NCBI RefSeq assembly: GCF_026341855.1
Contig: NZ_JAPENW010000001.1
Location: 5,509,001-5,573,000, forward strand
From: Streptomyces sp. NBC_00568
GTDB lineage: Bacteria > Actinomycetota > Actinomycetes > Streptomycetales > Streptomycetaceae
Length of the DNA stretch: 64,000 bases
Reading direction: 5' to 3'
Shown: positions 7,924 to 16,061 of the stretch, piece after piece
Position numbering within the stretch: the stretch's first letter is position 1
How the letters are laid out: every line of letters begins with the position of its first letter
Position numbers and translations under genes: made by a program
The notes under the pieces: generated by a model
What the model was told of the DNA's origin: nothing
What the model saw: only the letters and a program-made list of their open reading frames with translations
Databases searched by the model: none

Positions 7924-8859
7924 ATGGCCCAAGCCGCAGCCGTGGCGAAACCGCCCGCGCCACCCCGGCGGCGCCGTGCTTCCGCGACCCCGCGCAGGCT
8001 GCCGTATCTGCTGATCGCCCCGGCGGCGCTGCTGATGCTGGGCTTCATCGCCTACCCCGTCATCAGCGTCTTCTACTACAGCCTGCAGAACTACAACCCC
8101 ACCAAACCGTGGCGCAACGGCTACGCGGGCTTCGACAACTTCGTGCACGCCTTCACCGACGACCCCCAGTTCTGGGACACGCTGACCTTCAGCGCGAAGT
8201 GGGTCGTCGTCGAGGTGGGGCTTCAACTGCTCTTCGGACTGGCGCTCGCGCTGATCGTCAACCAGACCTTCGTCGGGCGGGCGGCAGGCCGCGCGCTGGT
8301 CTTCTCGCCGTGGGCCGTCTCCGGGGTGCTGACCTCGGCGATCTGGGTGCTGCTCTACAACTCCCAGACGGGCATCACCCGTTACCTCGCCGACGCCGGC
8401 ATCGGCTCGTACGGGACCAGCTGGCTGTCGGACACCTCGACCGTCTTCCCGGCGGCCGTGGTCGCCGACCTGTGGCGCGGTGTCCCCTTCTTCGCGATCC
8501 TGATCCTCGCCGATCTCCAGTCCGTCTCCAAGGACCTCTACGAGGCCGCCGAGGTCGACGGGGCGAGCCGCGTCCGCCAGTTCCTGCACATCACGCTGCC
8601 GCACCTCAAGGACGCGATCATCCTCTCCACGCTGCTGCGCGCGGTGTGGGAGTTCAACAACGTCGACCTGCTCTACACGCTGACCGGCGGCGGACCCGCG
8701 GGCGAGACGACGACCCTCCCGCTCTACATCGCCAACACCAGCGTCGACGCCCACAACTTCGGCTACGCGTCGGCCCTCACCACGGTCGCGTTCGTGATTC
8801 TGCTGTTCTGCTCGATCGTCTATCTGCGGCTGAGCAAGTTCGGAGGCGGGGACAAGTGA
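7924..8859 (+). CDS. Carbohydrate ABC transporter permease 1 (MalF/UgpA type)
   Basis: 311 residues. A basic, Ala/Pro-rich cytoplasmic N-terminus is followed by about six membrane helices. The EAA loop that docks the ATPase is EAAEVDGASRVRQFLHITLPHLK (read here in part: EAAEVDGAS...LP), the signature of binding-protein-dependent sugar permeases. GGAG lies upstream of ATG 7924. It is the first gene of a run in which every junction overlaps: permease 2 by four bases (GTGA), then Gfo/Idh, PmoA and GH43. No ATP-binding gene is nearby; Streptomyces usually share MsiK among such transporters. Likely imports pectin-derived sugars or oligomers. Confidence 0.9.
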   Translation: MAQAAAVAKPPAPPRRRRASATPRRLPYLLIAPAALLMLGFIAYPVISVFYYSLQNYNPTKPWRNGYAGFDNFVHAFTDDPQFWDTLTFSAKWVVVEVGLQLLFGLALALIVNQTFVGRAAGRALVFSPWAVSGVLTSAIWVLLYNSQTGITRYLADAGIGSYGTSWLSDTSTVFPAAVVADLWRGVPFFAILILADLQSVSKDLYEAAEVDGASRVRQFLHITLPHLKDAIILSTLLRAVWEFNNVDLLYTLTGGGPAGETTTLPLYIANTSVDAHNFGYASALTTVAFVILLFCSIVYLRLSKFGGGDK

Positions 8860-9761
8860 TCACCAAGGACGCCGAGACGGCCGCTCCGGCCGCACCCGCC
8901 CCCACGGCCGACGAACCCCGCCCGGACGAGCGGAAGAAGAAGCGCCGGGCCTGGGACGAGGCCCCGCGCTGGCAGATCTACGTCCCCCTCGGCATCTACC
9001 TGCTCTTCACCCTGATCCCCTTCTACTGGATCCTGCTCTTCGCGCTGCGCCCGGCCGGGTCGACCTCGCTCGTGCCCTGGCCCATGACCTTCGAGCACTT
9101 CGACAAGGTGTGGACCGAGCGCAGCTTCGGGACCTACTTCCAGAACAGCGTCCTCATCGCCGTCGCCACCCTGGTGATGACCACGCTCGTCGCCCTCGCC
9201 GGCGGCTACGCGCTCGCCCGTTTCGACTTCAGGATCAAGCGCGGCTTCATGCTCGCGCTGCTCTGCTCGCAGTTCGTGCCGGGCGCGCTGCTTCTGGTCC
9301 CGCTCTTCCAGATCTTCGCCGAGCTCCGCATGATCAACTCGCTGGCCAGTGTCATCATCGCCGAGACGGTCTTCCAGCTGCCGCTGTCGATGATCCTCAT
9401 CAGCGGGTTCATCAGGAACGTGCCGTACTCCCTGGAGGAGGCCGCCTGGGTGGACGGCTGCAACCGCTTCGACGCCTTCCGGATCGTCGTCCTCCCGCTG
9501 CTGCGGCCCGGGTTGATCGCCGTCGGCTCCTTCGCCTTCGTGCACGCCTGGAACCACTTCCTGTTCGCCCTGATGTTCCTCAGCGACCAGAGCAAGCAGA
9601 CCATCCCCGTCGGCCTCAACACCCTGCTGAGCTCCGACAGCGTCGACCTGGGCGCGCTCGCCGCGGGCGGCATCATCGCCGCCGTCCCCGTGGTCGTCGT
9701 CTTCGCCTTCATCCAGAAATGGCTGATCACCGGATTCAGCGCGGGGGCGGTGAAGGGATGA
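8856..9761 (+). CDS. Carbohydrate ABC transporter permease 2 (MalG/UgpE type)
   Basis: 301 residues from GTG 8856, which overlaps the upstream TGA and has GGAGG nearby. A charged N-terminal tail (about 40 residues, DERKKKRR) precedes six membrane helices. The EAA motif is EEAAWVDGCNRFDAFRIV...LP, placed before the last two helices as in MalG-type permeases. It would pair with permease 1 to form the channel of the sugar importer whose lipoprotein is at 13570-14952. The next gene starts inside its stop codon (ATGA), so the oxidoreductase is co-translated with it. Confidence 0.9.
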   Translation: MITKDAETAAPAAPAPTADEPRPDERKKKRRAWDEAPRWQIYVPLGIYLLFTLIPFYWILLFALRPAGSTSLVPWPMTFEHFDKVWTERSFGTYFQNSVLIAVATLVMTTLVALAGGYALARFDFRIKRGFMLALLCSQFVPGALLLVPLFQIFAELRMINSLASVIIAETVFQLPLSMILISGFIRNVPYSLEEAAWVDGCNRFDAFRIVVLPLLRPGLIAVGSFAFVHAWNHFLFALMFLSDQSKQTIPVGLNTLLSSDSVDLGALAAGGIIAAVPVVVVFAFIQKWLITGFSAGAVKG

Positions 9762-10987
9762 CGCCCGCCTCGCCCACCGACCGTGCCGGGCACGGAGCAG
9801 GTCCGCGGAACACACCCGCGGGCCGCCCGGCGAACACGCCGCCCGCCGGACTCCCGCTGCCCGTCGTCCTCGCCGGCGCCCGGGGCCACGGCGGCTGGCA
9901 CCTGAACAACATCCGCCGTCTCCAGGACAAGGGCCTGGTGCGCCTCGCCGGCGTCTGCGAACTGACCCCGCTCACCGCGGAGGAACTGGACGGGCGGCAC
10001 GTCGAGCAGTCCGCCGACTTCGGGGCCCTGCTCGACTCCACGGGCGCCGCGGTCGCGGTGATCTGCACCCCCATCCCCACCCACACCGACCTGGCGCTGA
10101 CCGCCGCGCGCAGAGGCGTACACCTGCTCCTGGAGAAGCCGCCCGCGCCCTCCTACGCCGAGTTCCGGCGGATGGCAGACGGGGTCGCGGCGGCCGGAGT
10201 GGTCTGCCAGATCGGCTTCCAGTCGCTCGGCTCGCACGCCGTGCACGCCATCAGGGAGCTGATCGGCGAGGGCGCGCTCGGCCGGGTGACCGGCATCGGC
10301 GGGGCGGGGGCCTGGGCACGCGACGAGGCGTACTACCGGCGCGCGCCCTGGGCGGGAAAGCGCCACCTGAACGGCGTGGACGTCGTCGACGGTGTCCTGA
10401 CGAACCCGCTGGCCCACGTCGTCGCCACGGCCCTCGCGCTGGACGGCTCGACCCGCGCCGAGGACGTCACCGACATCCGGACCGAGCTGCTGCGCGCCAA
10501 CGACATCGAGTCCGACGACACCTCGTGCGTGCGGATCACGACCACCGGGGGCCGGATCACGGTCGCCGCGACGCTCTGCGCCGAACAGCCCGGTGAACCG
10601 TATGTCCTGGTGCACGGCACGGGCGGCCGGATCACCTTCTGGTACAAGCAGGACCGGGTGCTCGTGCAGCGGTCCGGGCGCGGACCCGAGGAGATCGAGT
10701 ACGGCCGCACCGACCTGCTGGAGAACCTGGTCGGGCATCTGACGGACGGCGCCGAACTGCTGGTCCCGCCCGAGTCGACGGGCGCCTTCATGAAGGTCGT
10801 CGAAGCGATCCGGCAGGCACCCGACCCGGTCGAACTGCCCCCGGACACCTGGGAGCTGCTCCCCGGCGAGCGGCGCCGTGCGGTGCGCGGCATCGACGGA
10901 TTCGTCGCGGCGGCCGCCGACACCCTCGCCCTCTACTCCGAGCTGGGCGCCTCCTGGGCGCTCCCGAACGAGGTGAGCACCCGATGA
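9758..10987 (+). CDS. Gfo/Idh/MocA-family oxidoreductase
   Basis: 409 residues. A disordered Pro/Ala-rich N-terminus (about 30 residues) precedes a Rossmann fold whose glycine loop reads AGARGHGGWH, an unusual version of GxGxxG/A. LLEKPPAPS supplies the family EKP motif with its catalytic Lys, and CTPIPTHTDLAL is the usual strand before it; a later NPLAHVVATAL may carry the catalytic His. These enzymes oxidise or reduce sugars and cyclitols with NAD(P). Location between transporter and GH43 genes suggests work on an imported sugar, perhaps its first oxidation. The adjacent PmoA-like gene is co-translated (ATGA overlap), as often seen for such pairs. Confidence 0.85.
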   Translation: MTPASPTDRAGHGAGPRNTPAGRPANTPPAGLPLPVVLAGARGHGGWHLNNIRRLQDKGLVRLAGVCELTPLTAEELDGRHVEQSADFGALLDSTGAAVAVICTPIPTHTDLALTAARRGVHLLLEKPPAPSYAEFRRMADGVAAAGVVCQIGFQSLGSHAVHAIRELIGEGALGRVTGIGGAGAWARDEAYYRRAPWAGKRHLNGVDVVDGVLTNPLAHVVATALALDGSTRAEDVTDIRTELLRANDIESDDTSCVRITTTGGRITVAATLCAEQPGEPYVLVHGTGGRITFWYKQDRVLVQRSGRGPEEIEYGRTDLLENLVGHLTDGAELLVPPESTGAFMKVVEAIRQAPDPVELPPDTWELLPGERRRAVRGIDGFVAAAADTLALYSELGASWALPNEVSTR

Positions 10988-11826
10988 ACAACGAGTCGCT
11001 GGTCCTCCGGGTCACCGGACGTCCCGTCGGCCGCTACGTCACCCGGCCCGCACTGCCCGCCCGGCTCTCCCCGCGCCCGTATCTGCACCCCGTCACCACC
11101 CTGGCCGGCACGGCCGTGACCGAGCTCAGCCCCGCCGACCACGCCCACCACCTCGGCGTCGGTGTCGCCGTACCCGACGTCGAGGGGCACAACTTCTGGG
11201 GCGGGCGCACCTACGTCCGCGACCAGGGGCCGACCGAGCTCGACAACCACGGCGCCCAGCGGCACGCCGCCTTCCAGCTGCGCGACCCCGACGGCTTCGT
11301 GGAGGAACTGCGCTGGGTGGCCGCCGGCGCCGAGCTGCTGCGTGAACGCCGTACGGTCGCGGCCGTCGAACTCACCGACTCCGCCTGGGCGCTGGACTTC
11401 ACCTTCTCCCTCACGAACATCACCTCGCGCGCCCTGTCCCTCGGCAGCCCGGCCACCAACGGCCGGCCCGGCGCCGCGTACGGCGGCTTCTTCTGGCGGG
11501 CCCGCAAGGAGGCGGACACCCCGCGCGTGTTCACCGCCGACGCCGAGGGCGAGGAAGCGGTGCACGGACGCCCCGCCGACTGGCTCGCCCTCGCGGGCGC
11601 CGGCTGGACACTCGTCTTCGCCGCCGCCACCGGCACCACGCGCCGCGACCCGTGGTTCGTCCGCACCGCCCAGTACCCGGGCGTCGGCTCCTCCCTCGCG
11701 CACGAGAACCGGCTCACCGTCGAGGCGGGCGACACGCTCGTACGCCGGGTCGTCACCGTCGTCGCCGACGGCGTCCTCGACCGGGACGGGGCGGCCGCCC
11801 TGGTACGCAAGGCGGTGAGCCCCTGA
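10984..11826 (+). CDS. PmoA/DUF6807-family protein
   Basis: 280 residues, predicted cytoplasmic and all-beta, with no signal peptide. Recognised from the layout typical of PmoA-like DUF6807 proteins: PYLHPVTTLAGTAVTE near the start, then DHAHHLGVGVAVPDVEGHNFWGG with clustered His residues. The reaction is not established despite the methane oxygenase name. The gene is overlapped at both ends (four bases with the oxidoreductase, one base with GH43), so it clearly belongs to the sugar-import operon. A role in epimerising or modifying the imported sugar is only a guess. Confidence 0.7.
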   Translation: MNNESLVLRVTGRPVGRYVTRPALPARLSPRPYLHPVTTLAGTAVTELSPADHAHHLGVGVAVPDVEGHNFWGGRTYVRDQGPTELDNHGAQRHAAFQLRDPDGFVEELRWVAAGAELLRERRTVAAVELTDSAWALDFTFSLTNITSRALSLGSPATNGRPGAAYGGFFWRARKEADTPRVFTADAEGEEAVHGRPADWLALAGAGWTLVFAAATGTTRRDPWFVRTAQYPGVGSSLAHENRLTVEAGDTLVRRVVTVVADGVLDRDGAAALVRKAVSP

Positions 11827-13391
11827 TGGCCCTGCCCTCCGCCGACCTGGGTGACGGCACCTACCGCAACCCGGTCCTCGACGCCGACTGGTCCGACCCC
11901 GACCTGCTGCGCGTCGGCGACGACTTCTACCTCACCGCCTCCAGCTTCGGCCGCGCCCCCGGTCTGCCCCTGCTGCACTCCCGGGACCTGGTCAACTGGA
12001 CGCTGGTCGGGCACGCCCTCCAACGCCTGGAACCCGTCGGTGAGTTCAGGAGCCCCCGGCCCGACTGCGGCGTGTGGGCGCCCTCCCTGCGCCATCACGA
12101 CGACCGCTTCTGGATCTTCTGGGGCGACCCCGACCACGGCATCTTCCAGGTCAACGCGCCCGAGATCAGAGGCCCTTGGACGCGGCCGCACCTGGTCAAG
12201 GAGGGCAAGGGACTCATCGACGCCTGCCCGCTGTGGGACGAGGAGACCGGCGAGGCGTATCTCGTGCACGCCTGGGCCAAGTCCCGGGCGGGCGTGAAGA
12301 ACCGGCTCACCGGACACCGGATGCGCCCCGACGGCACCGGACTGCTCGACGAGGGAAAGGTGATCGTCGACGCCGACCGGATTCCCGGCTGGTTCACCCT
12401 CGAAGGCCCCAAGGCCTACCGTCACGACGGCTGGTTCTGGATCTTCGCGCCCGCCGGGGGAGTCGAGACCGGCTGGCAGGGCGCCTTCCGCTCGCGCGGC
12501 TTCTTCGGGCCCTACGAGGAGCGGGTGGTCCTGGAACAGGGGAACACCCGGGTCAACGGCCCGCACCAGGGCGGCTGGGTGCGCACGGCGGCGGGTGAGG
12601 ACTGGTTCGCGCACTTCCAGCAGCGCGGACCCTACGGACGGGTGGTGCACCTCCAGCCGATGCGCTGGGGAGCGGACGGCTGGCCGGTGCTCGGCGACCG
12701 GGGCGCCCCCGTCGCCGTACACCGGAAGCCGGACCTGCCGTCCCAGGCGCCGTCCGCGCCCGCCACGGACGACGACTTCCCCGGTGGCCGCTTCGGCCGC
12801 CAGTGGCAGTGGACCGCCAACCCCGAGGACGGCTGGGCCACCCAGCACTCCGGCGACGGACTCCGGCTGAGCTGCGTCCGCGCGACGGACACGTCCGACC
12901 TGCGCGCACGGCCCCATGTCCTCACCCAGCGGCTGCCGGGTGCGGCCGCCACCGTCCGGGTCGACCTGCGCCTGGACAGCGAGGAGCCCGGGGCACGGGC
13001 CGGGCTCGTGGTGCTCGGCGACGCCTTCAGCTGGATCGGGCTCCAGCGGGAGCCGGACGGATCGGTGCGGCTCGTGCACCGGTTCGCCGAGCCGGCCGCC
13101 GGGGGAGCACCCCCAGCGTCCCCGGAGCCGGGCGGGCGCGAGCGCGAGGCCGCTGCGGCACGGACCGCGCCCGAGGGCCGGGCCCGGCTGTGGATCGAGA
13201 TCGGCGCGGGGGCCCGCTGCCACTTCTCCTATGACGTCGGTGGCGGCCGGCAGCCCTCGGGGCAGGCCTTCGCCGCGACCGGCTGGCGCTGGGTCGGCGC
13301 CCTGCTCGGCCTGTTCGCGCAGGCACCGGCCGGCGGGGGCCACGCCGGCGCCGCCACGTTCACGCGTTTCCGCGTCACCCCGACCCCCTGA
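11826..13391 (+). CDS. Glycoside hydrolase family 43 (beta-xylosidase / alpha-L-arabinofuranosidase type)
   Basis: 521 residues, no signal peptide, so it should act on imported oligosaccharides. The N-terminal five-bladed beta-propeller of GH43 begins with RNPVLDADWSDPDLL, carrying the catalytic-base Asp; Asp132 in GLIDACPLWDE fits the pKa-modulating Asp and Glu193 in LEGPKAY fits the general acid. Residues about 310-520 form a beta-sandwich of the kind found in two-domain GH43 enzymes. In a pectin locus an arabinan- or galactan-side-chain activity is plausible. ATG 11826 overlaps the upstream stop by one base. Confidence 0.85.
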   Translation: MALPSADLGDGTYRNPVLDADWSDPDLLRVGDDFYLTASSFGRAPGLPLLHSRDLVNWTLVGHALQRLEPVGEFRSPRPDCGVWAPSLRHHDDRFWIFWGDPDHGIFQVNAPEIRGPWTRPHLVKEGKGLIDACPLWDEETGEAYLVHAWAKSRAGVKNRLTGHRMRPDGTGLLDEGKVIVDADRIPGWFTLEGPKAYRHDGWFWIFAPAGGVETGWQGAFRSRGFFGPYEERVVLEQGNTRVNGPHQGGWVRTAAGEDWFAHFQQRGPYGRVVHLQPMRWGADGWPVLGDRGAPVAVHRKPDLPSQAPSAPATDDDFPGGRFGRQWQWTANPEDGWATQHSGDGLRLSCVRATDTSDLRARPHVLTQRLPGAAATVRVDLRLDSEEPGARAGLVVLGDAFSWIGLQREPDGSVRLVHRFAEPAAGGAPPASPEPGGREREAAAARTAPEGRARLWIEIGAGARCHFSYDVGGGRQPSGQAFAATGWRWVGALLGLFAQAPAGGGHAGAATFTRFRVTPTP

Positions 13392-13447
13392 GGGTCGATT
13401 CCCGCCGTTCGTCCGCCTGTTGGGAGCCGCAATGACGCACCTCCGTA

Positions 13448-13459
13448 GCAAGCGCTTGC
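13448..13459 (+). promoter_or_regulatory. Perfect 12-bp LacI-type palindrome upstream of the binding-protein gene
   Basis: GCAAGCGCTTGC is a perfect palindrome 111 bases before ATG 13570. It matches 11 of 12 positions of the site at 7863-7874, tying the two transporter transcription units to one regulator. Confidence 0.65.
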
Positions 13460-13569
13460 CGGATGCGGAGGGAAGGGCACGTCCCTTCCGGAGGCAGCCG
13501 GGTGCCGATCTCCGAGAACAACTCACCGACCCCACAACCCCGTTGGATCCAGAAGAAGAGAGCCGACCA

Positions 13570-14952
13570 ATGAAGATCAGCCCACAGAAGATCAGCCCAC
13601 TGGGGACCGGCCCGATCAGGACCGGCGCCCGTGGAGCCAGGCGGGCGGCCACGGCCGTCGCCCTCGGTTCCGTGCTCGCGCTGACCGTCACCGCCTGTGG
13701 TGACAGCGGCAGCGGCGGCGCGGGGGACAAGGGCACCGAAGGCTCCGGCAAGGGCGAGATCACCTTCTGGGACAACAACGGCGGTGTCCGCACCGACATC
13801 TGGAAGCAGATCATCGCCGACTTCGAGAAGAAGTACCCGGACATCAAGGTCAAGTACGTCGGCATCCCGGCCGCGAGCGCCCAGTCCAAGTACGACACCG
13901 CCATCCAGGGCGGCGGCCTGCCCGACGTCGGCGGCGTGGGCACCGCGATGCTCGCCGAGGTCGCCGTCCAGGGAGCGCTGGAGCCGCTGGACAGCCGGAT
14001 CGAGAAGAGCGCGCTGAACGGCAGGCTGAGCCAGAACCTGCTCGACGTCAGCCGGGCCGCGGGCGGCGGGGACACGCTGTACCAGGTGCCGACCTCCGCC
14101 AACAACGGCACGCTGTGGTACCGCACCGACCTGTTCAAGTCGGCGGGCCTGGACGCGCCGACCACCTGGTCGAAGTTCTACGACGCCGCCGGCAAGCTCA
14201 CCGACAAGGGCAAGAACAAGTTCGGCTTCACCATCCGCGGCGGCGAGGGCTCCATCGCCCCGGCGCTGGACGCGGCGTACGGCCAGACCGGGATCACCTC
14301 CTTCTGGAACGGCGACAAGACCACCGTCAACGACCCGAAGAACGTGGCGGCCCTGGAGAAGTACGTCGCCCTGTACAAGAAGGTCACCCCGTCCGCCGAC
14401 GTCAACAACGACTTCACCAAGATGGTCGCGCAGTGGGACAGCGGCACCATCGGCATGCTGAGCCACAACCTCGGCTCCTACCAGGACCACCTGAAGGCAC
14501 TGGGCAACGGCAAGTTCCGCGGGGTCCCGAACCCCACGATGGACGACGGCACGCGCGTACAGATCTCCAACCCGGTCGACGGGCTCAGCCTGTTCAAGTC
14601 CGGCAAGAACAAGGCGGCCGCCTGGAAGTTCATCGAGTTCGCCGTCTCGGCGGCGGAGAACTCCAAGTTCAACGAGTCCGCGGGCCAGGTGCCGGCGAAC
14701 ATCGACGCCGCCAAGGAGGCGTGGGTCCAGCAGGCCGAGCCGACCAAGCTGGCCGCCGAGGCGCTGAACGGCACCGGCACCAAGATCGTGCAGCTGCCGT
14801 ACTACCTGCCCGACTGGAACACCATCTCCAAGGCCGACAACGAGCCGAACTTCCAGAAGGTCCTCCTCGGCAAGATGAGCGCGAAGGACTTCCTGGACAC
14901 GCTGGCCGACCAGCTGAACAAGGCCCAGGCGGACTGGAAGGCCCACAACTAG
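13570..14952 (+). CDS. Sugar ABC transporter solute-binding lipoprotein (family 1)
   Basis: 460 residues. A lipoprotein signal ends in LTVTAC with the lipidated Cys at about 43, followed by a Gly/Ser-rich tether. The mature part (ITFWDNNGGVRTDIWKQII, later YQVPTSANNGTLWYRTDLF) is a family 1 extracellular solute-binding protein. It should feed the two permeases encoded at 7924-9761; having its own operator-like palindrome fits the higher expression usually needed for binding proteins. The leader contains a short direct repeat giving KISPQKISP. AGAAGAAGAG precedes ATG 13570. A strong hairpin follows the gene. Confidence 0.92.
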   Translation: MKISPQKISPLGTGPIRTGARGARRAATAVALGSVLALTVTACGDSGSGGAGDKGTEGSGKGEITFWDNNGGVRTDIWKQIIADFEKKYPDIKVKYVGIPAASAQSKYDTAIQGGGLPDVGGVGTAMLAEVAVQGALEPLDSRIEKSALNGRLSQNLLDVSRAAGGGDTLYQVPTSANNGTLWYRTDLFKSAGLDAPTTWSKFYDAAGKLTDKGKNKFGFTIRGGEGSIAPALDAAYGQTGITSFWNGDKTTVNDPKNVAALEKYVALYKKVTPSADVNNDFTKMVAQWDSGTIGMLSHNLGSYQDHLKALGNGKFRGVPNPTMDDGTRVQISNPVDGLSLFKSGKNKAAAWKFIEFAVSAAENSKFNESAGQVPANIDAAKEAWVQQAEPTKLAAEALNGTGTKIVQLPYYLPDWNTISKADNEPNFQKVLLGKMSAKDFLDTLADQLNKAQADWKAHN

Positions 14953-15030
14953 TCCCGTGCGCCCCGCGGAGGCCGGCTGTGGTGTGCGTCGCGCCGTGCC
15001 ACGGCCGGTCCGGGTCGCTCCGCGGTCGGT

Positions 15031-15061
15031 CCGTGGCCGCAGGGAAGTCCCGCGGCCACGG
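15031..15061 (+). terminator. Hairpin downstream of the binding-protein gene
   Basis: CCGTGGCCGC (15031-15040) pairs perfectly with GCGGCCACGG (15052-15061), and the loop itself can add GGG/CCC pairs around AAGT. There is no T-run, as is common for Streptomyces terminators. Confidence 0.6.
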
Positions 15062-15166
15062 GCCGACCTGGCCGGTGGCTCCCGCGGCCTGCCGCGGAGC
15101 CGCGCATCGAAGCAGCCACGCGTCCCGTGGGGGCGCGTCCCCTCACCCCTGTCGAAAGGCACGCCC

Positions 15167-15961
15167 GTGTCCCTCACGCGCAGACAGGTCACCTCGGCGG
15201 CCGCGGCCGCCCTGCCCCTCGCCGTCGCCGCGACGGCGCCCGCCTCGGCCCGCCCGAACCGCCGGCCGCGCACCGTCCACATCGCCGGCGACTCCACCGC
15301 CGCCCAGAAGTACGCCGACGCCGCACCCGAGACCGGTTGGGGCATGGCGCTCTCGTTCTTCCTCGGCCAGGACATCCTGGTCGCCAACCATGCTGTGAAC
15401 GGCCGCAGTTCGAAGAGCTTCATCGACGAGGGGCGCCTCGGCGCGATCCTCGAGGTGATCCGGCCCGGCGACCTCCTGCTCGTCCAGTTCGGGCACAACG
15501 ACGAGAAGACCGCCGATCCGACGCGGTACACGGAGCCGTGGACGACCTATCAGGACTGCCTGCGGCAGTACATCGACGGGGCGCGGGCCCGGGGCGCCCG
15601 GCCGGTGCTCGCCACCCCGGTGGAGCGCAGAAAGTTCGACGTGGACGGCAACGCGGTGCCGACCCACGGCGACTACCCGGTGTCGATGCGCGCGCTCGCC
15701 GCGGACGAGCACGTGGCGCTCCTCGACATCCAGGCCCTGTCCATCGCCCTGTGGCAGCGGCTCGGCGTCGAGGAGACGAAGAAGTACTTCAACTGGACCG
15801 CGACCGAGCAGGACAACACGCACTTCAACCCGCCGGGCGCGATCGCGGTGGCCCGGCTCGTCGCGGCCGGACTGCTGCACCGCCGGGTGCTCACGCCCCG
15901 GGACGTACGCCGGCTCGACGCGGAGATACCCGAGTCCTGGATCACCTGGCCCACCGCCTGA
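15167..15961 (+). CDS. Secreted rhamnogalacturonan acetylesterase (SGNH hydrolase, CE12)
   Basis: 264 residues from GTG 15167 (GAAAGG eight bases upstream). A twin-arginine-like signal (LTRRQVTSAAAAALPLAV...ASA) suggests Tat export. SGNH blocks are in order: block I HIAGDST with Ser43, block III FGHND with Asn111, and block V DNTHF with Asp216 and His219. This arrangement, with a block I of the form GDSTAA, is that of rhamnogalacturonan acetylesterases, which remove acetyl groups from the pectin backbone outside the cell. It sits at the head of the secreted pectin-enzyme genes. Confidence 0.87.
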   Translation: MSLTRRQVTSAAAAALPLAVAATAPASARPNRRPRTVHIAGDSTAAQKYADAAPETGWGMALSFFLGQDILVANHAVNGRSSKSFIDEGRLGAILEVIRPGDLLLVQFGHNDEKTADPTRYTEPWTTYQDCLRQYIDGARARGARPVLATPVERRKFDVDGNAVPTHGDYPVSMRALAADEHVALLDIQALSIALWQRLGVEETKKYFNWTATEQDNTHFNPPGAIAVARLVAAGLLHRRVLTPRDVRRLDAEIPESWITWPTA

Positions 15962-15968
15962 TCCCCGT

Positions 15969-16044
15969 AACCCCTGAGCCCCGCAACCCCTGAATCCCTG
16001 AATCCCTGAATCCCTGAGCCCCTTGAGTCCTTGAGTTCTTGAGC
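15969..16044 (+). repeat. Tandem octamer repeat abutting the leader of the pectate lyase gene
   Basis: About nine consecutive eight-base units, first CCTGAATC-like (three exact copies from 15989 to 16012) and then CCTTGAGT-like (exact copies at 16021 and 16029). The array ends 17 bases before GTG 16062, directly against the ribosome-binding region. Confidence 0.85.
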
Positions 16045-16061
16045 CGAAAGAGAGCCGCACC

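Noticed and set aside
11211..14165. 984-codon open frame on the minus strand opposite PmoA, GH43 and the binding protein
   Set aside because: Same explanation: it covers three recognised genes on the other strand and contains only low-complexity text.
15969..16044. CRISPR-like array
   Set aside because: Units are 8 bp with no unique spacers and no cas genes nearby; it is a simple tandem repeat.
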